NCBI GenBank assembly: GCA_027063505.1
Contig: JAMORO010000034.1
Span: 1-33,398 of the forward strand
Direction of reading: 5' to 3'
Length of the DNA stretch: 33,398 nucleotides
DNA from: Sulfurimonas sp.
GTDB taxonomy: Bacteria > Campylobacterota > Campylobacteria > Campylobacterales > Sulfurimonadaceae
The translations under genes and the position numbers were made by a program. Each line of letters begins with the position of its first letter. Position 1 is the first letter of the stretch. Positions 17,501 to 26,813 of the stretch are shown in pieces. A model generated the notes under the pieces. It was not told the DNA's origin. It made no database searches and saw nothing but the letters and a program-made list of their open reading frames with translations.

Positions 17501-19309
17501 ATGCAAAAAATAAGAAATATTGCCGTTATCGCTCACGTTGACCACGGTAAAACTACACTAGTTGATGGTTTACTAGAACAATCTGGTACATTTGGTTCTC
17601 ACGAACAACATGATGAAAGAGCTATGGATAGCAATGATTTAGAAAAAGAGCGTGGAATCACGATTCTTTCTAAAAATACAGCTATTCGTTATAAAGATTA
17701 CAAAATTAATATTATTGATACTCCGGGACACGCCGATTTCGGTGGTGAAGTTGAACGTGTTCTTAAGATGGTTGATGGTGTTTTAGTTCTTGTTGATGCT
17801 TATGAAGGTGTTATGCCTCAGACTAAGTTTGTTTGTAAAAAGATGCTTGCACTTGGTAAAATGCCAATTGTTGTAATTAACAAGATTGACAAACCTTCTG
17901 CTGATGTGGATCGTGTTGCAGATGAGATGTTTGACCTATTTGCTGATATGGATGCTACAGATGAGCAACAAGATTTCCCAATAATTTATGCTGCTGCTCG
18001 TGATGGTATCGCTAAATTAGATATGGATGATCCTGATGGAGATTTTGAGTGTATTTTTGAAGCAATCATAAATCAAATTCCTGAGCCAGAGGGTGATGCT
18101 GCAAATCCACTTCAATCTCAAGTATTTACACTTGATTATGATAACTATGTTGGTAAAATCGGTATTAGCCGTATTTTCAACGGTACAGTTAACAAGGGTG
18201 ATAACATTATGCTTGCAAAAGCAGATGGAGAGATGGTTAAAGGTAAAATCTCTAAACTTATAGGTTTCCATGGTCTTAACCGCATGGAAATTGATCAAGC
18301 TGAAGCTGGAGACATCGTAGCGTTTGCTGGTATGGAGACTGTTGATGTTGGAGATACTGTTTGTGATGCTCAAAATCCAGTTGCTCTTGATCCTATGCAC
18401 GTTGAAGAGCCTACTCTTACAGTTGTATTTGCTGTAAATGATTCTCCTTTAGCTGGTAAAGAGGGGAAACATGTAACATCTAACAAACTTCGTGAGCGTT
18501 TAGAGTTTGAAATGAACACAAATGTTGCGATGAAGCTTGAAGTTGTTGGTGAAGGTAAATTTAAAGTTTCAGGTCGTGGTGAGCTTCAAATTACTGTTCT
18601 TGCTGAAAATATGCGTCGTGAAGATTTTGAGTTCTCTATCTCTCGTCCAGAAGTTATCGTTAAAGAGATTGAAGGTGTTAAGTGTGAGCCATTTGAGCAT
18701 CTAGTGATTGATGTTCCTGAAGAGTTGTCTGGTGGTGTTATTGAGCGTCTTGGTAAGAGAAAAGCTGAAATGAAATCAATGCTTCCAATGGGTTCAGGTT
18801 TCCAACGTATTGAGTTTGAAATTCCTGCTCGTGCATTAATCGGTTTCCGTGGTCAGTTCTTAACAGACACAAAAGGTGAGGGAATTATGAATCACTCTTT
18901 CTTAGAGTTCCGTCCTTATTCTGGTACTGTTGATTCTCGTTCTTATGGTGCACTTGTATCTATGGTAGCGGGCTCTACTTTAGCATTCTCACTTTTTGGT
19001 ATTCAAAATCGTGGTGTTCTTTATGTTGGTGTTCAAACTGAAGTATATGAAGGTATGATTGTTGGTGAGCATTCACGTGATAATGACCTAGTAGTTAATC
19101 CTATTAAAGGTAAGGCACAGTCAAATGTTCGTTCATCAGGTGCTGATGAAGCTATTAAACTTATTCCACCTCGTGATATGTCACTAGAGCGTGCTTTAGA
19201 GTGGATCGAAGATGATGAGTTACTTGAAGTTACTCCTAAATCTATTCGTATCCGTAAAAAATTCCTTACAGAAGCTGAGCGTAAACGCCACTCTCGTAAA
19301 GGTAAATAG
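17501..19309 (+). CDS. typA: Ribosome-associated GTPase TypA/BipA
   Basis: 602 residues, normal length. This EF-G-like translational GTPase is linked to ribosome assembly and stress adaptation. G-domain motifs are complete: G1 [10 protein letters not shown] (about 10-19), the switch I region ERGITI, G3 [15 protein letters not shown], and G4 NKIDK. Domain II (about 205-290) and the EF-G-like C-terminal domains follow, with [40 protein letters not shown] and the family tail KRHSRKGK. It is monocistronic: it has its own promoter and a hairpin terminator about 15 bases after the stop. Confidence 0.97.
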   Translation: MQKIRNIAVIAHVDHGKTTLVDGLLEQSGTFGSHEQHDERAMDSNDLEKERGITILSKNTAIRYKDYKINIIDTPGHADFGGEVERVLKMVDGVLVLVDAYEGVMPQTKFVCKKMLALGKMPIVVINKIDKPSADVDRVADEMFDLFADMDATDEQQDFPIIYAAARDGIAKLDMDDPDGDFECIFEAIINQIPEPEGDAANPLQSQVFTLDYDNYVGKIGISRIFNGTVNKGDNIMLAKADGEMVKGKISKLIGFHGLNRMEIDQAEAGDIVAFAGMETVDVGDTVCDAQNPVALDPMHVEEPTLTVVFAVNDSPLAGKEGKHVTSNKLRERLEFEMNTNVAMKLEVVGEGKFKVSGRGELQITVLAENMRREDFEFSISRPEVIVKEIEGVKCEPFEHLVIDVPEELSGGVIERLGKRKAEMKSMLPMGSGFQRIEFEIPARALIGFRGQFLTDTKGEGIMNHSFLEFRPYSGTVDSRSYGALVSMVAGSTLAFSLFGIQNRGVLYVGVQTEVYEGMIVGEHSRDNDLVVNPIKGKAQSNVRSSGADEAIKLIPPRDMSLERALEWIEDDELLEVTPKSIRIRKKFLTEAERKRHSRKGK

Positions 19310-19324
19310 TATAACTCTTTTTCT

Positions 19325-19358
19325 TAACTGCTAGAATTTTCTAGCAGTTAATTCTTTT
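19325..19358 (+). terminator. Hairpin terminator after typA
   Basis: TAACTGCTAGA (19325-19335) pairs perfectly with TCTAGCAGTTA (19340-19350) around a four-base loop ATTT. It is followed by a T-rich stretch (ATTCTTTTAT). The U-run is interrupted, so efficiency is uncertain, but the eleven-base perfect stem just after the typA stop makes this a good intrinsic terminator. Confidence 0.75.
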
Positions 19359-19424
19359 ATAACTTTCTAAAAATACAAATTTTCTTATCGACATTGAGCT
19401 AACAGACAACAGATATAATTTTGC

Positions 19425-19505
19425 ATGAGTCTATCTATTTGGGGCTATGATGAAGAGAATATTATCAGTATAAAAAAAGTAGGCTATAAATTTTTAAGTT
19501 TTTAA
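19425..19505 (+). pseudogene. Possible response-regulator C-terminal remnant (26 codons)
   Basis: The stretch between the typA terminator and the next gene contains an ORF ATG...TAA of 26 codons. It reads SIWGYDEENIISIKKVGYKF near its end. In OmpR/PhoB-type winged-helix domains, (V/I)WGYD ends helix 2, and I.(T/S)(V/I)(R/K).VGY(R/K)F is the C-terminal hairpin. Here the two are joined, with the recognition-helix region missing. This fits a decayed response regulator with an internal deletion. A TATAAT stands at 19414-19419, directly upstream of the ATG. A real short peptide or chance similarity cannot be excluded. It is too short for firm assignment. Confidence 0.4.
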
Positions 19506-19507
19506 AA

Positions 19508-19780
19508 TTATTTTTTTAATTGCCCCTGTATCTCTTGGAGATAATTATGTATATCAAAATATCCAATCATCATCTCAAACATCATTCGCCACATCAACTC
19601 TAACAGTAATATTACGACAAAGATAATTAATAGGCTTTTTTTGTCTGTTTTTTGAACTATAGAGACTAATTTTTCTCTATACCTCCAAGAGAAAAAAGGA
19701 ATAAAGAAGAGACCAATATAGTAGATGAAAATGAGTACACTCGGTGTAATAAAGTGCTCAAAAGTGAGTATATCCATCAT
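19508..19780 (-). CDS. Small membrane protein, DUF4282-like
   Basis: 90 residues with two hydrophobic helices (about 14-31 and 49-66). The FEHFITPSVLIFIYYIGL start resembles the opening of DUF4282 proteins, and MWRMMFEMMIGYFDIHNYLQEI resembles their end. The match is from memory and moderate. No function is known for the family. The ATG follows the stop of the RND exporter directly (TAAATG), so the two are one transcription unit. The unit's 3' end faces the typA terminator region. Confidence 0.75.
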   Translation of the reverse strand: MMDILTFEHFITPSVLIFIYYIGLFFIPFFSWRYREKLVSIVQKTDKKSLLIIFVVILLLELMWRMMFEMMIGYFDIHNYLQEIQGQLKK

Positions 19781-22183
19781 TTAAAGATCTTTACTACTTT
19801 TAATAACTAACTTCATTAAAGCACTTGTCAGTGTTAGATTGGTAATCATCGCAACAAAAACTGTGACACCTGTAATGAGTCCAAAATTAAAGAGATTTGT
19901 CATACTTGCAAACATAAAGACTAAAAATCCTGAACTAAGAACTACAGATGTAATGAAAATAGCACATCCTGTTGAGTGAAGTGTAAGACGTATCGCTTCA
20001 TCTACATCATTATGGATGATATAGTAGCGTTTAAAGTTATGCATATAGTGAATGGTGTCATCTACAACCATTCCTATAGCGATAGCACCGATAAGAATGG
20101 TAAACATATCAAGAGGGAGCTTAAACACTACCATAAAGGCTACACCAAACATAATGGGTGTCAGGTTGGGTATCATACTTAAGAGTCCTAGCTTCACACT
20201 TCCTATGAGGAGAACCATAAGGAGTGCTATGACTATAAACGCTATGATATAAGACTCTATAGAGCTTTTGATAGACTTCGTTATGGTTGTAGAGAGGATA
20301 GGAAGTGTTCCTGTTATACTCACTGTTGCCATATCTTTAAAGCTAGAGTCAAGGAGTGTTTGAAGTTCACCCATCATCTCTACATACTCTACACTATCTA
20401 CCCATGGAGCTTTGATACTAACTCGTGTCTTACTAAACTGAGAGTCTACTATCTCCTCTAAGTCATCACTACCACTATTTTCAAAAAGTAAAAACTCTTG
20501 GGCTATAAGATCCTTGTTTTGTGGAATTTTATAGAACTCTTTTCTATTTTCATTAAGGGCTTGGTGAATCTCTTTGAGGACATCATTGATACTTACTATC
20601 TTTCCTATAAAGTAGTTCTCACCCTTATATGTGTAGATCTCTTGAGTAACTTTCTCTATAGTATTTAAGAACTGTGGGTTGTAAACGCCATTCTCTTTAT
20701 GTGTGTCAAGCACAACTTCAATGGTGATAGATCCTCGTAGCTCTTTATCTATGGTCTCTGTATTTATACGGACTTCATTACCTTTTTTAAACCAGTGAAG
20801 AGGGTTATGTGAAAACTGCATCTGTGCAGCTAAAAGAAGAGATGAAACAATAATAACTCCTGCAAAAAGGGTAATGGCTTTATAGTATTTGATAGAGAAG
20901 TTTGCAACTGCTATCATAAAAATATCGAGTCTACTATCTTCGTCATCATGTTTATGTTTTATAGGCATAAGAGAGAGCATTATAGGGATAAAGACGAGTG
21001 TTAAAAGTAGAGCCAGTGAAACACCAATCGCTGAAAATATCCCAAGTGCAGCTACAGGAGCAATATCAGAGATACTAAAAGAGGCGAGTGAAGCCGCTGT
21101 AGTAACAGAGGTCATCACAACCGCAAGTCCAGAGTGCCCTATAGCGTAAGCTATGGCACTATTTTTCTCTTTTGTCTCATCATACTTATGGTAAAAGATG
21201 GTGAGTATGTGGATACTATCTCCAATAGCAACAGCAAGAAGTAGAGAGGGAAGTATCTGTGTCATAGAGGTGATAGGGTACCCAAAGAGAGCCATACTTC
21301 CAATAGTCGCTAAAAGAGTTAAAAGAACAACTATAAGTGGGATAAAAATTCCACTTACTCTTCTAAATGTAGAGAAGAGTAAAAATGCGATGGTAAGGAC
21401 TACAAAGAGAATGAACTTTGACATATTAGACATAAGAGTGTATTGTAGATTTTTTGTGACTATTGGGCTTCCTGCATCATAGATTTTAAAGTTTTCATTT
21501 TTATATTTTGTGAGAATCTCTTCAAGTTTTAGAATAAGCTCGTTTGTCTCCTCTGCTGTTATAAAAGCCAACTCCTCCGTGGACTCCTCCTCTTCCTCAA
21601 AACCATCACCTAGAGCATCAAACTCCTCTACTCCAGCAGAAGTATAGGTGTTAGTTGTAATCATAATAGTAGTAAAACTAGCATCTTTATTGAGATAGAG
21701 ATCTCTGTATATAGCATTAGATTTTGCAAAATCTGCAATAGCGTTTAGTTTCTCTTCTTGTTTTGGAATACCCTCTAAAAAGAGCTCCTCTACTATAAGT
21801 TCACTTCTGTTACCAACTGTCTTTCGAGCATTTTTGAGTGAGTCTACTGCTTTTATGTAGGGAACTTCACTCTCTATCTCTTCATGAAGTTTAAACAGTT
21901 TTTCTAGAAACTGCTTATTAAAAACATCTTTAGTTTTAATAGCAACAATAATCTTCTCATCACGACCAAATTGATTTCTAAAGTCGTTATACATAAGAAT
22001 TTGAGGATCATCTTTATATAAAAACCCCTCTGTTGAAGTGTCAAAAGTTATTTTTGGGAGGTTTGATGCAAGTGCAAAAATAATAAGAAGAGTAAGAAAA
22101 AGAGCTTTGAATCGATGGTTAATGATAAAGTATGAGAAGTTCTCAAACTTTTTTTCTACCTGTAAACGCCAGTTGCTTTGCAT
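19781..22183 (-). CDS. RND/MMPL superfamily exporter (COG1033 type)
   Basis: 800 residues, two similar halves. Each half has a single N-terminal helix (about 27-45 in the first half), a large periplasmic loop and a block of five helices, about twelve transmembrane helices in all. Signature segments are LLLAVAIGDSIHILTIFYHKYDE in the first half and IGAIAIGMVVDDTIHYMHNFKRYY in the second. Their acidic residues in TM4 and TM10 are those used for proton coupling. Close to the family sometimes linked to lipid or hopanoid export, but the substrate is not readable here. No membrane fusion protein or outer-membrane partner lies adjacent. AGGA is eight bases before the ATG. It follows the hydrolase gene by 57 bases and is followed by the DUF4282-like gene. 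Confidence 0.88.
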   Translation of the reverse strand: MQSNWRLQVEKKFENFSYFIINHRFKALFLTLLIIFALASNLPKITFDTSTEGFLYKDDPQILMYNDFRNQFGRDEKIIVAIKTKDVFNKQFLEKLFKLHEEIESEVPYIKAVDSLKNARKTVGNRSELIVEELFLEGIPKQEEKLNAIADFAKSNAIYRDLYLNKDASFTTIMITTNTYTSAGVEEFDALGDGFEEEEESTEELAFITAEETNELILKLEEILTKYKNENFKIYDAGSPIVTKNLQYTLMSNMSKFILFVVLTIAFLLFSTFRRVSGIFIPLIVVLLTLLATIGSMALFGYPITSMTQILPSLLLAVAIGDSIHILTIFYHKYDETKEKNSAIAYAIGHSGLAVVMTSVTTAASLASFSISDIAPVAALGIFSAIGVSLALLLTLVFIPIMLSLMPIKHKHDDEDSRLDIFMIAVANFSIKYYKAITLFAGVIIVSSLLLAAQMQFSHNPLHWFKKGNEVRINTETIDKELRGSITIEVVLDTHKENGVYNPQFLNTIEKVTQEIYTYKGENYFIGKIVSINDVLKEIHQALNENRKEFYKIPQNKDLIAQEFLLFENSGSDDLEEIVDSQFSKTRVSIKAPWVDSVEYVEMMGELQTLLDSSFKDMATVSITGTLPILSTTITKSIKSSIESYIIAFIVIALLMVLLIGSVKLGLLSMIPNLTPIMFGVAFMVVFKLPLDMFTILIGAIAIGMVVDDTIHYMHNFKRYYIIHNDVDEAIRLTLHSTGCAIFITSVVLSSGFLVFMFASMTNLFNFGLITGVTVFVAMITNLTLTSALMKLVIKSSKDL

Positions 22184-22240
22184 AATAATATCCTATAATT
22201 GTAACTCTTATAATAGTACTCTTTTAATGTTAGGGTATTG

Positions 22241-23215
22241 TTAAGTGGTAGGTGCAAGTAAAAATGTAACAATTCGTTTTTCAAGCCAGTAAATAGGGGA
22301 AAAACAGTTTCCAGAGATAAAACCGACATGCCCACCTTTGTCTAAAAGTTGCAGTTCTACAGAGGAGGAGAGCTCCTCTTTTTTTGGGATAACATCTTCA
22401 CTCATAAAAGGATCATCTTTAGAGTGGATGATAAGTGTTGGTGTTGTGATACTCTTTAAAAACTGTCTTGAACTACATTTTGTATAGTAATCTTGTGCCG
22501 AATTAAAACCATGAATAGGTGCAGTATAAGAACCATCGAACTCTTCAAAGTTTTTTATTTTTTCTATATCTTGGCGTTTTAAGTGGATAAGTGCTTCCAT
22601 ATCGTGTTTATCATATTTTTTGTCTAAAGCACTTTTTAGATCTTTAAGAAGTCTATGTTGATAGTATTTTGAAAGCCCTTTATCCATCGCTAAAGCACAA
22701 ATATCTAAGCGCATAGGGGGAGAGACAGCAACTGCTTTTTCTAAGAGTGATTTTTTTGGGTTTTCACCAAGAAGTTTGAGAAGCATATTTGCACCTAGAG
22801 AGTACCCTACAGCATAGATTTTTGAATGAGAGTACTCCTCTTTCACACTTTGAATAAACTCTAGAGCATCCCCACTATCACCGCTATGGTAAGAGCGGGG
22901 GAGTCTATTGTCTTTTCCTGTACAACCACGAAAATGCATTAAAACCGCATTAAAACCATTCTCAGCAAGCTCTTGAACAACACCTTGAATATAGGGAGAT
23001 TTATAAGAGCCTGCAAGTCCATGAAAGAGTATAACTATAGGAGTATTAGCTGTTTTTTGTGGTGTCTCATGCCAAAAGCACTCTAAAAAATCGCCATCAC
23101 TCAGCTCAAACTGCTTTTTTGTAAAATGCAGATTGAGAGGTTTTCTAAAGAGTGAAGAGTATACTGTCTGAAGATGTTTATTAGAGAGACCAAGTGCTGG
23201 TTTAAAGGGAGTGAT
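22241..23215 (-). CDS. YheT-like alpha/beta hydrolase; no canonical start codon
   Basis: The first ATG (22939) lies inside the conserved motif MHFRGCTG. In-frame codons upstream to 23215 encode the family's N-terminus: FKPALGLSNKHLQT, ELSDGDFLECFWHE and ILFHGLAGSYKSPYIQG (oxyanion region). From the ATC at 23215 the protein has 324 residues, the usual YheT length. The nucleophile is S139 in GYSLGAN, the acid D267 or D268 in HSKDDPF, and the base H296 in GGHVGF. No ATG, GTG or TTG occurs between the frame's upstream stop (23225-23227) and 22939. AAAGAG five bases before the ATC overlaps the end of the chemoreceptor gene, which suggests coupling. AUC initiation, a mutated start or a sequence error are the options. 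Likely an esterase; substrate unknown. Confidence 0.8.
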   Translation of the reverse strand: MTPFKPALGLSNKHLQTVYSSLFRKPLNLHFTKKQFELSDGDFLECFWHETPQKTANTPIVILFHGLAGSYKSPYIQGVVQELAENGFNAVLMHFRGCTGKDNRLPRSYHSGDSGDALEFIQSVKEEYSHSKIYAVGYSLGANMLLKLLGENPKKSLLEKAVAVSPPMRLDICALAMDKGLSKYYQHRLLKDLKSALDKKYDKHDMEALIHLKRQDIEKIKNFEEFDGSYTAPIHGFNSAQDYYTKCSSRQFLKSITTPTLIIHSKDDPFMSEDVIPKKEELSSSVELQLLDKGGHVGFISGNCFSPIYWLEKRIVTFLLAPTT

Positions 23216-23217
23216 AG

Positions 23218-24312
23218 TTACTCTTTATCGTGAAGTATCTTATCAAGCATAGTAAACACTTTTTGACTACCATCTTCCATCTCTTTAAAGGCTTCTATCA
23301 TAGCATTACTGTTAATATCTTGCTCTTTAATGAGATCAAAAACTTTGTGTGTACCGTTATGAACTATAGCATGAGGATTCTCTAGTGCTTTATAGTGAGA
23401 TGTATGTGCAAAATTCTCTTTTCCATCACCCTCGTAGTACCACTTTCCTAAACGACAGTTATGATGATCAACAAAGCTAAACTGTTCCTCTTTTGTAAAT
23501 GCTGAGTAGTAAGTATTTACTTTCCATAAAATGTGATCTAGTTTAGCTAAAGACATGAAAACACGATCATTAGAAAAGTTTATAGTACTAAATGCTTGAT
23601 CTAAACCTTCACGATTTGTACTTATAGAGTCATTAAGAGAGCTGATAAGCTCATTTGATTGAGTTACACTCTTTTGTATATCTGCGAATTGTTCAGACAT
23701 ACTATCCACATCTTGTTTCATACTCTGTAAAGAGATATTAATTTCACTTACTGCTTTATCTGTTCTATCTGCAAGTTTTCGTACTTCATCAGCAACTACA
23801 GCAAAACCACGACCATGCTCTCCTGCCCGAGCCGCTTCGATGGCAGCATTAAGGGCAAGTAGATTTGTTTGATCTGAAATATCTTTGATAAGAGCTAAGA
23901 TAGTTGTTATATCGTTTGTTCGCTCAGAGAGACCATTTACCGTATGAATAGAGGTGTCAGAGAGTTCATTTAAATCATCGAGTACCGTAGAGATTTGATC
24001 TGTTTGTTGGGAAATTACTGTAAGATTGTCGACAAGTTCATTTGTTTTTGAAAGACTCTCTTTTGCACTATTTACAGACTCTGCTATGTTAATCTGAACA
24101 TCACCAATATTGGATTTTAAATTCTTTGATTGCAGGTTACTTAACTCATCTGTAATATTATTAGCACTCACCTCTTTACTAAGGTTTAATTCTTTTTGGA
24201 GGTTCTGTATCTCTTCAAGTAAGTCTTGCTTTTGGAGCTCTGCCTCTTCATACTTCTGTTTGAGGTTATTATACTCTTCTGCAGGTACACTGTTATTTGA
24301 AAAAAATCCCAT
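23218..24312 (-). CDS. Soluble TlpD-like chemoreceptor with CZB zinc-binding domain
   Basis: 364 residues from the ATG at 24312, preceded by AAGGG six bases upstream; the longer ORF form (24339) has no such site. There is no membrane segment, so it is cytoplasmic. An N-terminal coiled coil (about 10-50) precedes the methyl-accepting signalling domain, whose hairpin tip carries [20 protein letters not shown] and [18 protein letters not shown]. The C-terminal CZB domain (about 255-345) has H in [10 protein letters not shown] in [11 protein letters not shown] and H in ENPHAIVH, the 3His/1Cys zinc set. Helicobacter TlpD has the same layout and reports redox or energy-related cues to CheA. The yheT-like gene follows almost without a gap. 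Confidence 0.9.
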   Translation of the reverse strand: MGFFSNNSVPAEEYNNLKQKYEEAELQKQDLLEEIQNLQKELNLSKEVSANNITDELSNLQSKNLKSNIGDVQINIAESVNSAKESLSKTNELVDNLTVISQQTDQISTVLDDLNELSDTSIHTVNGLSERTNDITTILALIKDISDQTNLLALNAAIEAARAGEHGRGFAVVADEVRKLADRTDKAVSEINISLQSMKQDVDSMSEQFADIQKSVTQSNELISSLNDSISTNREGLDQAFSTINFSNDRVFMSLAKLDHILWKVNTYYSAFTKEEQFSFVDHHNCRLGKWYYEGDGKENFAHTSHYKALENPHAIVHNGTHKVFDLIKEQDINSNAMIEAFKEMEDGSQKVFTMLDKILHDKE

Positions 24313-24384
24313 ACTATCCCTTCTATATGTTGTAATCAAGTTATGTATAAGAGTCTATCAAAGATATATTAAGAAGAAACTGAA

Positions 24385-24390
24385 TATAAT
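24385..24390 (+). promoter_or_regulatory. -10 element TATAAT for nrdB
   Basis: TGAATATAATCC carries a perfect -10. The predicted start near 24397 gives a leader of about 27 bases, with GGAG at 24414-24417 before the ATG at 24424. It lies in the divergent spacer shared with the chemoreceptor gene. Confidence 0.55.
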
Positions 24391-24423
24391 CCTATTACTA
24401 ATTTATCCAGAGTGGAGCTCAAA

Positions 24424-25446
24424 ATGAACAGAAAAAAAATATATAATCCAGAATCAACCGAAAGTGTAAATGATAGAAGAGTTTTCGGTGGAAATCCAAC
24501 GGGTATTTTTGAGCTAAACAACATTAAGTATCAGTGGGCATATAACCTTTGGGAGATGATGTTAAACAACACATGGTTTCCAAAAGAGGTTGATATGACT
24601 CGTGATGTAAATGACTATAAAAACCTTACAGATGCTGAAAAGACGGCTTATGACAAGGCTCTTTCTCAGCTCATTTTTATGGATTCACTTCAAACAAATA
24701 ATATTATTGATAATGTAAATCCTTATGTTACATCTCCTGAGATAAATCTTATCTTAGTACGTCAGTCATTTGAAGAGGCCCTACACTCTCAAAGTTATGC
24801 TGTTATGGTTGATAGTATCTCGACAAATAGCGAAGAGATTTATGATTTATGGCGTCGTGATATGATGCTTAAGGGTAAAAATGATGCGATAGCAAGAGTC
24901 TATACAGAACTCGCAACAAACCCAAGTGAGACAAACTTTGTAAAGGCTTGTTTTGCAAACCAGATTTTAGAGGGTATCTACTTCTACAGTGGTTTTACTT
25001 ATGTTTACACACTTGCACGCTCAGGTAAAATGCTCGGCTCTGCACAGATGATACGTTTTATCCAAAGAGATGAAGTGACACACTTAGTTCTTTTTCAAAA
25101 TCTTATAAATACACTTCGTAAAGAGCGTCCTGACCTTTTTACAGAGCAGTTAAAAGCGGAAGTTATTGAGATGTTTAAAGAGGCTGTGAAGCTTGAGACT
25201 GAGTGGGGTCAGTATATCACCCAAGGACAGATTTTAGGTCTTACTGATGATATTGTCGCACAATACATTAAGTATCTTGCAGATGATAGACTTGTCTCTG
25301 TTGGTTTTGAAAAACTTTATAATGTTGAAAACCCTATCAAGTGGGTAGATGACTTTGCTAAGTTTAATGACCAAAAAACAAACTTTTTTGAGGGAACAGT
25401 AACAAACTACTCAAAAGGTTCTCTCTCTTTTGATGATGATTTCTAA
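24424..25446 (+). CDS. nrdB: Class Ia ribonucleotide reductase small subunit
   Basis: 340 residues from the ATG at 24424; the GTG at 24412 would place the ribosome binding site inside the gene. The subunit houses the diferric-tyrosyl radical used with NrdA to make dNTPs. Iron ligands and radical are readable: D87 in [10 protein letters not shown]118 and H121 in [10 protein letters not shown], and the tyrosyl radical Y125, with later ligands in [14 protein letters not shown] and [11 protein letters not shown]. Keeping Tyr excludes the Chlamydia-type class Ic variant. nrdA is not adjacent. The next gene overlaps its end by about 14 bases. Confidence 0.96.
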   Translation: MNRKKIYNPESTESVNDRRVFGGNPTGIFELNNIKYQWAYNLWEMMLNNTWFPKEVDMTRDVNDYKNLTDAEKTAYDKALSQLIFMDSLQTNNIIDNVNPYVTSPEINLILVRQSFEEALHSQSYAVMVDSISTNSEEIYDLWRRDMMLKGKNDAIARVYTELATNPSETNFVKACFANQILEGIYFYSGFTYVYTLARSGKMLGSAQMIRFIQRDEVTHLVLFQNLINTLRKERPDLFTEQLKAEVIEMFKEAVKLETEWGQYITQGQILGLTDDIVAQYIKYLADDRLVSVGFEKLYNVENPIKWVDDFAKFNDQKTNFFEGTVTNYSKGSLSFDDDF

Positions 25447-26173
25447 AGAGAAATCATATACTCTCTGTTCGCTGTTGTTTAAGACAAAAGCGAACTACTC
25501 TACTAACTTACAAACACTACTAACTCTTATAACAAATACAGAAAAGAACACAATTATTGTTGCTCCAGAAGTATCTCTAACTGGTTTTGATTATGAAAAT
25601 ATCGAAGCAGCTGTAGCATTTAGTGAGGTAGCAACACAAGCTCTCTTATCAGCCTCACAAGAGAAGATAATTGTCTTGACAATGTTGGAAAAAGTAGATG
25701 GAGTAATCTTTAATAATGCAGTTATTTTTTACAATGGCATTTTAGTTTATAAAAGAGCAAAGGCGAGACTCTTCCGCCTTGGGAATGAGCATAAGTATAT
25801 GAGTGAGGGGAGTGATGATGATTTTCGCATCATTGAAGTCGATGGAATAAAGATAGCTATCTTTATCTGCTTTGAGTTACGTTTTAAAGAGTTGTGGCAA
25901 AAATCTGAGGGTGCTGATGTTATAGTGGCACCTTCTTGGTGGGGGAAACCTCGTGCAGAACACTTTAAATCCTTGACCCAAACACTTGCCATCATGAACC
26001 AATGTTATGTTATTGCAAGTGATTCAAAAAATGAGGATTGTACGGGTATGAGTTCTATTATTACACCCCAAGGTGAAGTAACTTTTAATGGGAATAAGCC
26101 TTGCTTAGAGCTAGAGTATAGTCAGAAAAAAATAGCATTAATGAGAAAATATATAAATATAGGTTTGGAATAA
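25433..26173 (+). CDS. Carbon-nitrogen hydrolase (nitrilase superfamily)
   Basis: About 246 residues from the ATG at 25433; 25436 is equally possible, since the ribosome binding site is weak and sits inside nrdB. The Glu-Lys-Cys triad is intact: E46 in [11 protein letters not shown]110 in YKRAKARLF, and C146 in [11 protein letters not shown]. This fold cleaves C-N bonds in amides or nitriles. The LRF after the Cys and the short length point to an amidase-like branch with no clear substrate. It overlaps the end of nrdB and is followed after one base by the pcm-like gene, so expression is probably shared. Confidence 0.87.
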   Translation: MMISKEKSYTLCSLLFKTKANYSTNLQTLLTLITNTEKNTIIVAPEVSLTGFDYENIEAAVAFSEVATQALLSASQEKIIVLTMLEKVDGVIFNNAVIFYNGILVYKRAKARLFRLGNEHKYMSEGSDDDFRIIEVDGIKIAIFICFELRFKELWQKSEGADVIVAPSWWGKPRAEHFKSLTQTLAIMNQCYVIASDSKNEDCTGMSSIITPQGEVTFNGNKPCLELEYSQKKIALMRKYINIGLE

Positions 26174-26174
26174 A

Positions 26175-26813
26175 TTGGACAGAATAACAGCAACAAAAAC
26201 AGCACGAATGGCAGATGAGATTGAGAAGGTTTTTCCCCTCTCACACGAGGTAAAAAATGCCATTGCAAAGACAAATAGAGAAGCCTTTGTTCCTAAAGGT
26301 TTTAGACATAATGCTTACAAGCTAGATGCACTCCCTATAGGTGAGGCACAGTATATCTCTTCTCCTTTAACTGTAGCAAAGATGACAGAGTATCTTTTTC
26401 CTCGTGGTGCTGATAGAGTTTTAGAAGTAGGGTGTGGTAGTGGCTATCAAGCAGCAGTCCTTGCACAGCTCTTTCGAGGTGTATTTAGCATTGAGCGGAT
26501 AGAACCACTTATACTTGAAGCAAAAAGACGCTTTCGTGAGCTCAATATTAACAATGTTCACACTCGAACAGATGATGGGCAAAATGGTTGGGTGAGTTAT
26601 GCCCCTTTTGATAGAATTCTCTTTTCAGCAACAGCTAAAGAGATTCCCTCAAAACTCTTTGAACAGTTAGCTGATGGGGGTATTTTAGTTGCACCTATAG
26701 AGAAAAATGGGAAGCAGGTTATTACTCGTTTTATGAAGAATGGAGATAAAATTGAAGAAGAAGAGTTGGAAGATTGTGATTTTGTACCTATTTTAGATGG
26801 TGTACAGCGATGA
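26175..26813 (+). CDS. pcm: Protein-L-isoaspartate O-methyltransferase
   Basis: 212 residues. It starts at a TTG (26175) with GGAA about four bases upstream, and the family-typical N-terminus is kept. It methylates L-isoaspartyl residues using S-adenosylmethionine to begin repair of aged proteins. REAFVPKGFRHNAY and the isoaspartate-binding LPIGEAQYISSPLTVAKM (about 51-68) precede the SAM-binding motif VLEVGCGSGYQAAVLAQLF. Further matches are VFSIERIEPL, TDDGQNGW and FDRILFSATAKEIP. Its stop overlaps the pldA start (ATGA). Confidence 0.92.
   Translation: MDRITATKTARMADEIEKVFPLSHEVKNAIAKTNREAFVPKGFRHNAYKLDALPIGEAQYISSPLTVAKMTEYLFPRGADRVLEVGCGSGYQAAVLAQLFRGVFSIERIEPLILEAKRRFRELNINNVHTRTDDGQNGWVSYAPFDRILFSATAKEIPSKLFEQLADGGILVAPIEKNGKQVITRFMKNGDKIEEEELEDCDFVPILDGVQR

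Noticed and set aside
18017..18400. Minus-strand ORF of 127 codons inside typA
   Set aside because: Antisense shadow of a highly conserved gene.
22241..22939. Treating the YheT-like gene as a truncated 232-residue protein
   Set aside because: The upstream frame encodes the full conserved N-terminal part, so the protein is not truncated; only its start codon is unusual.
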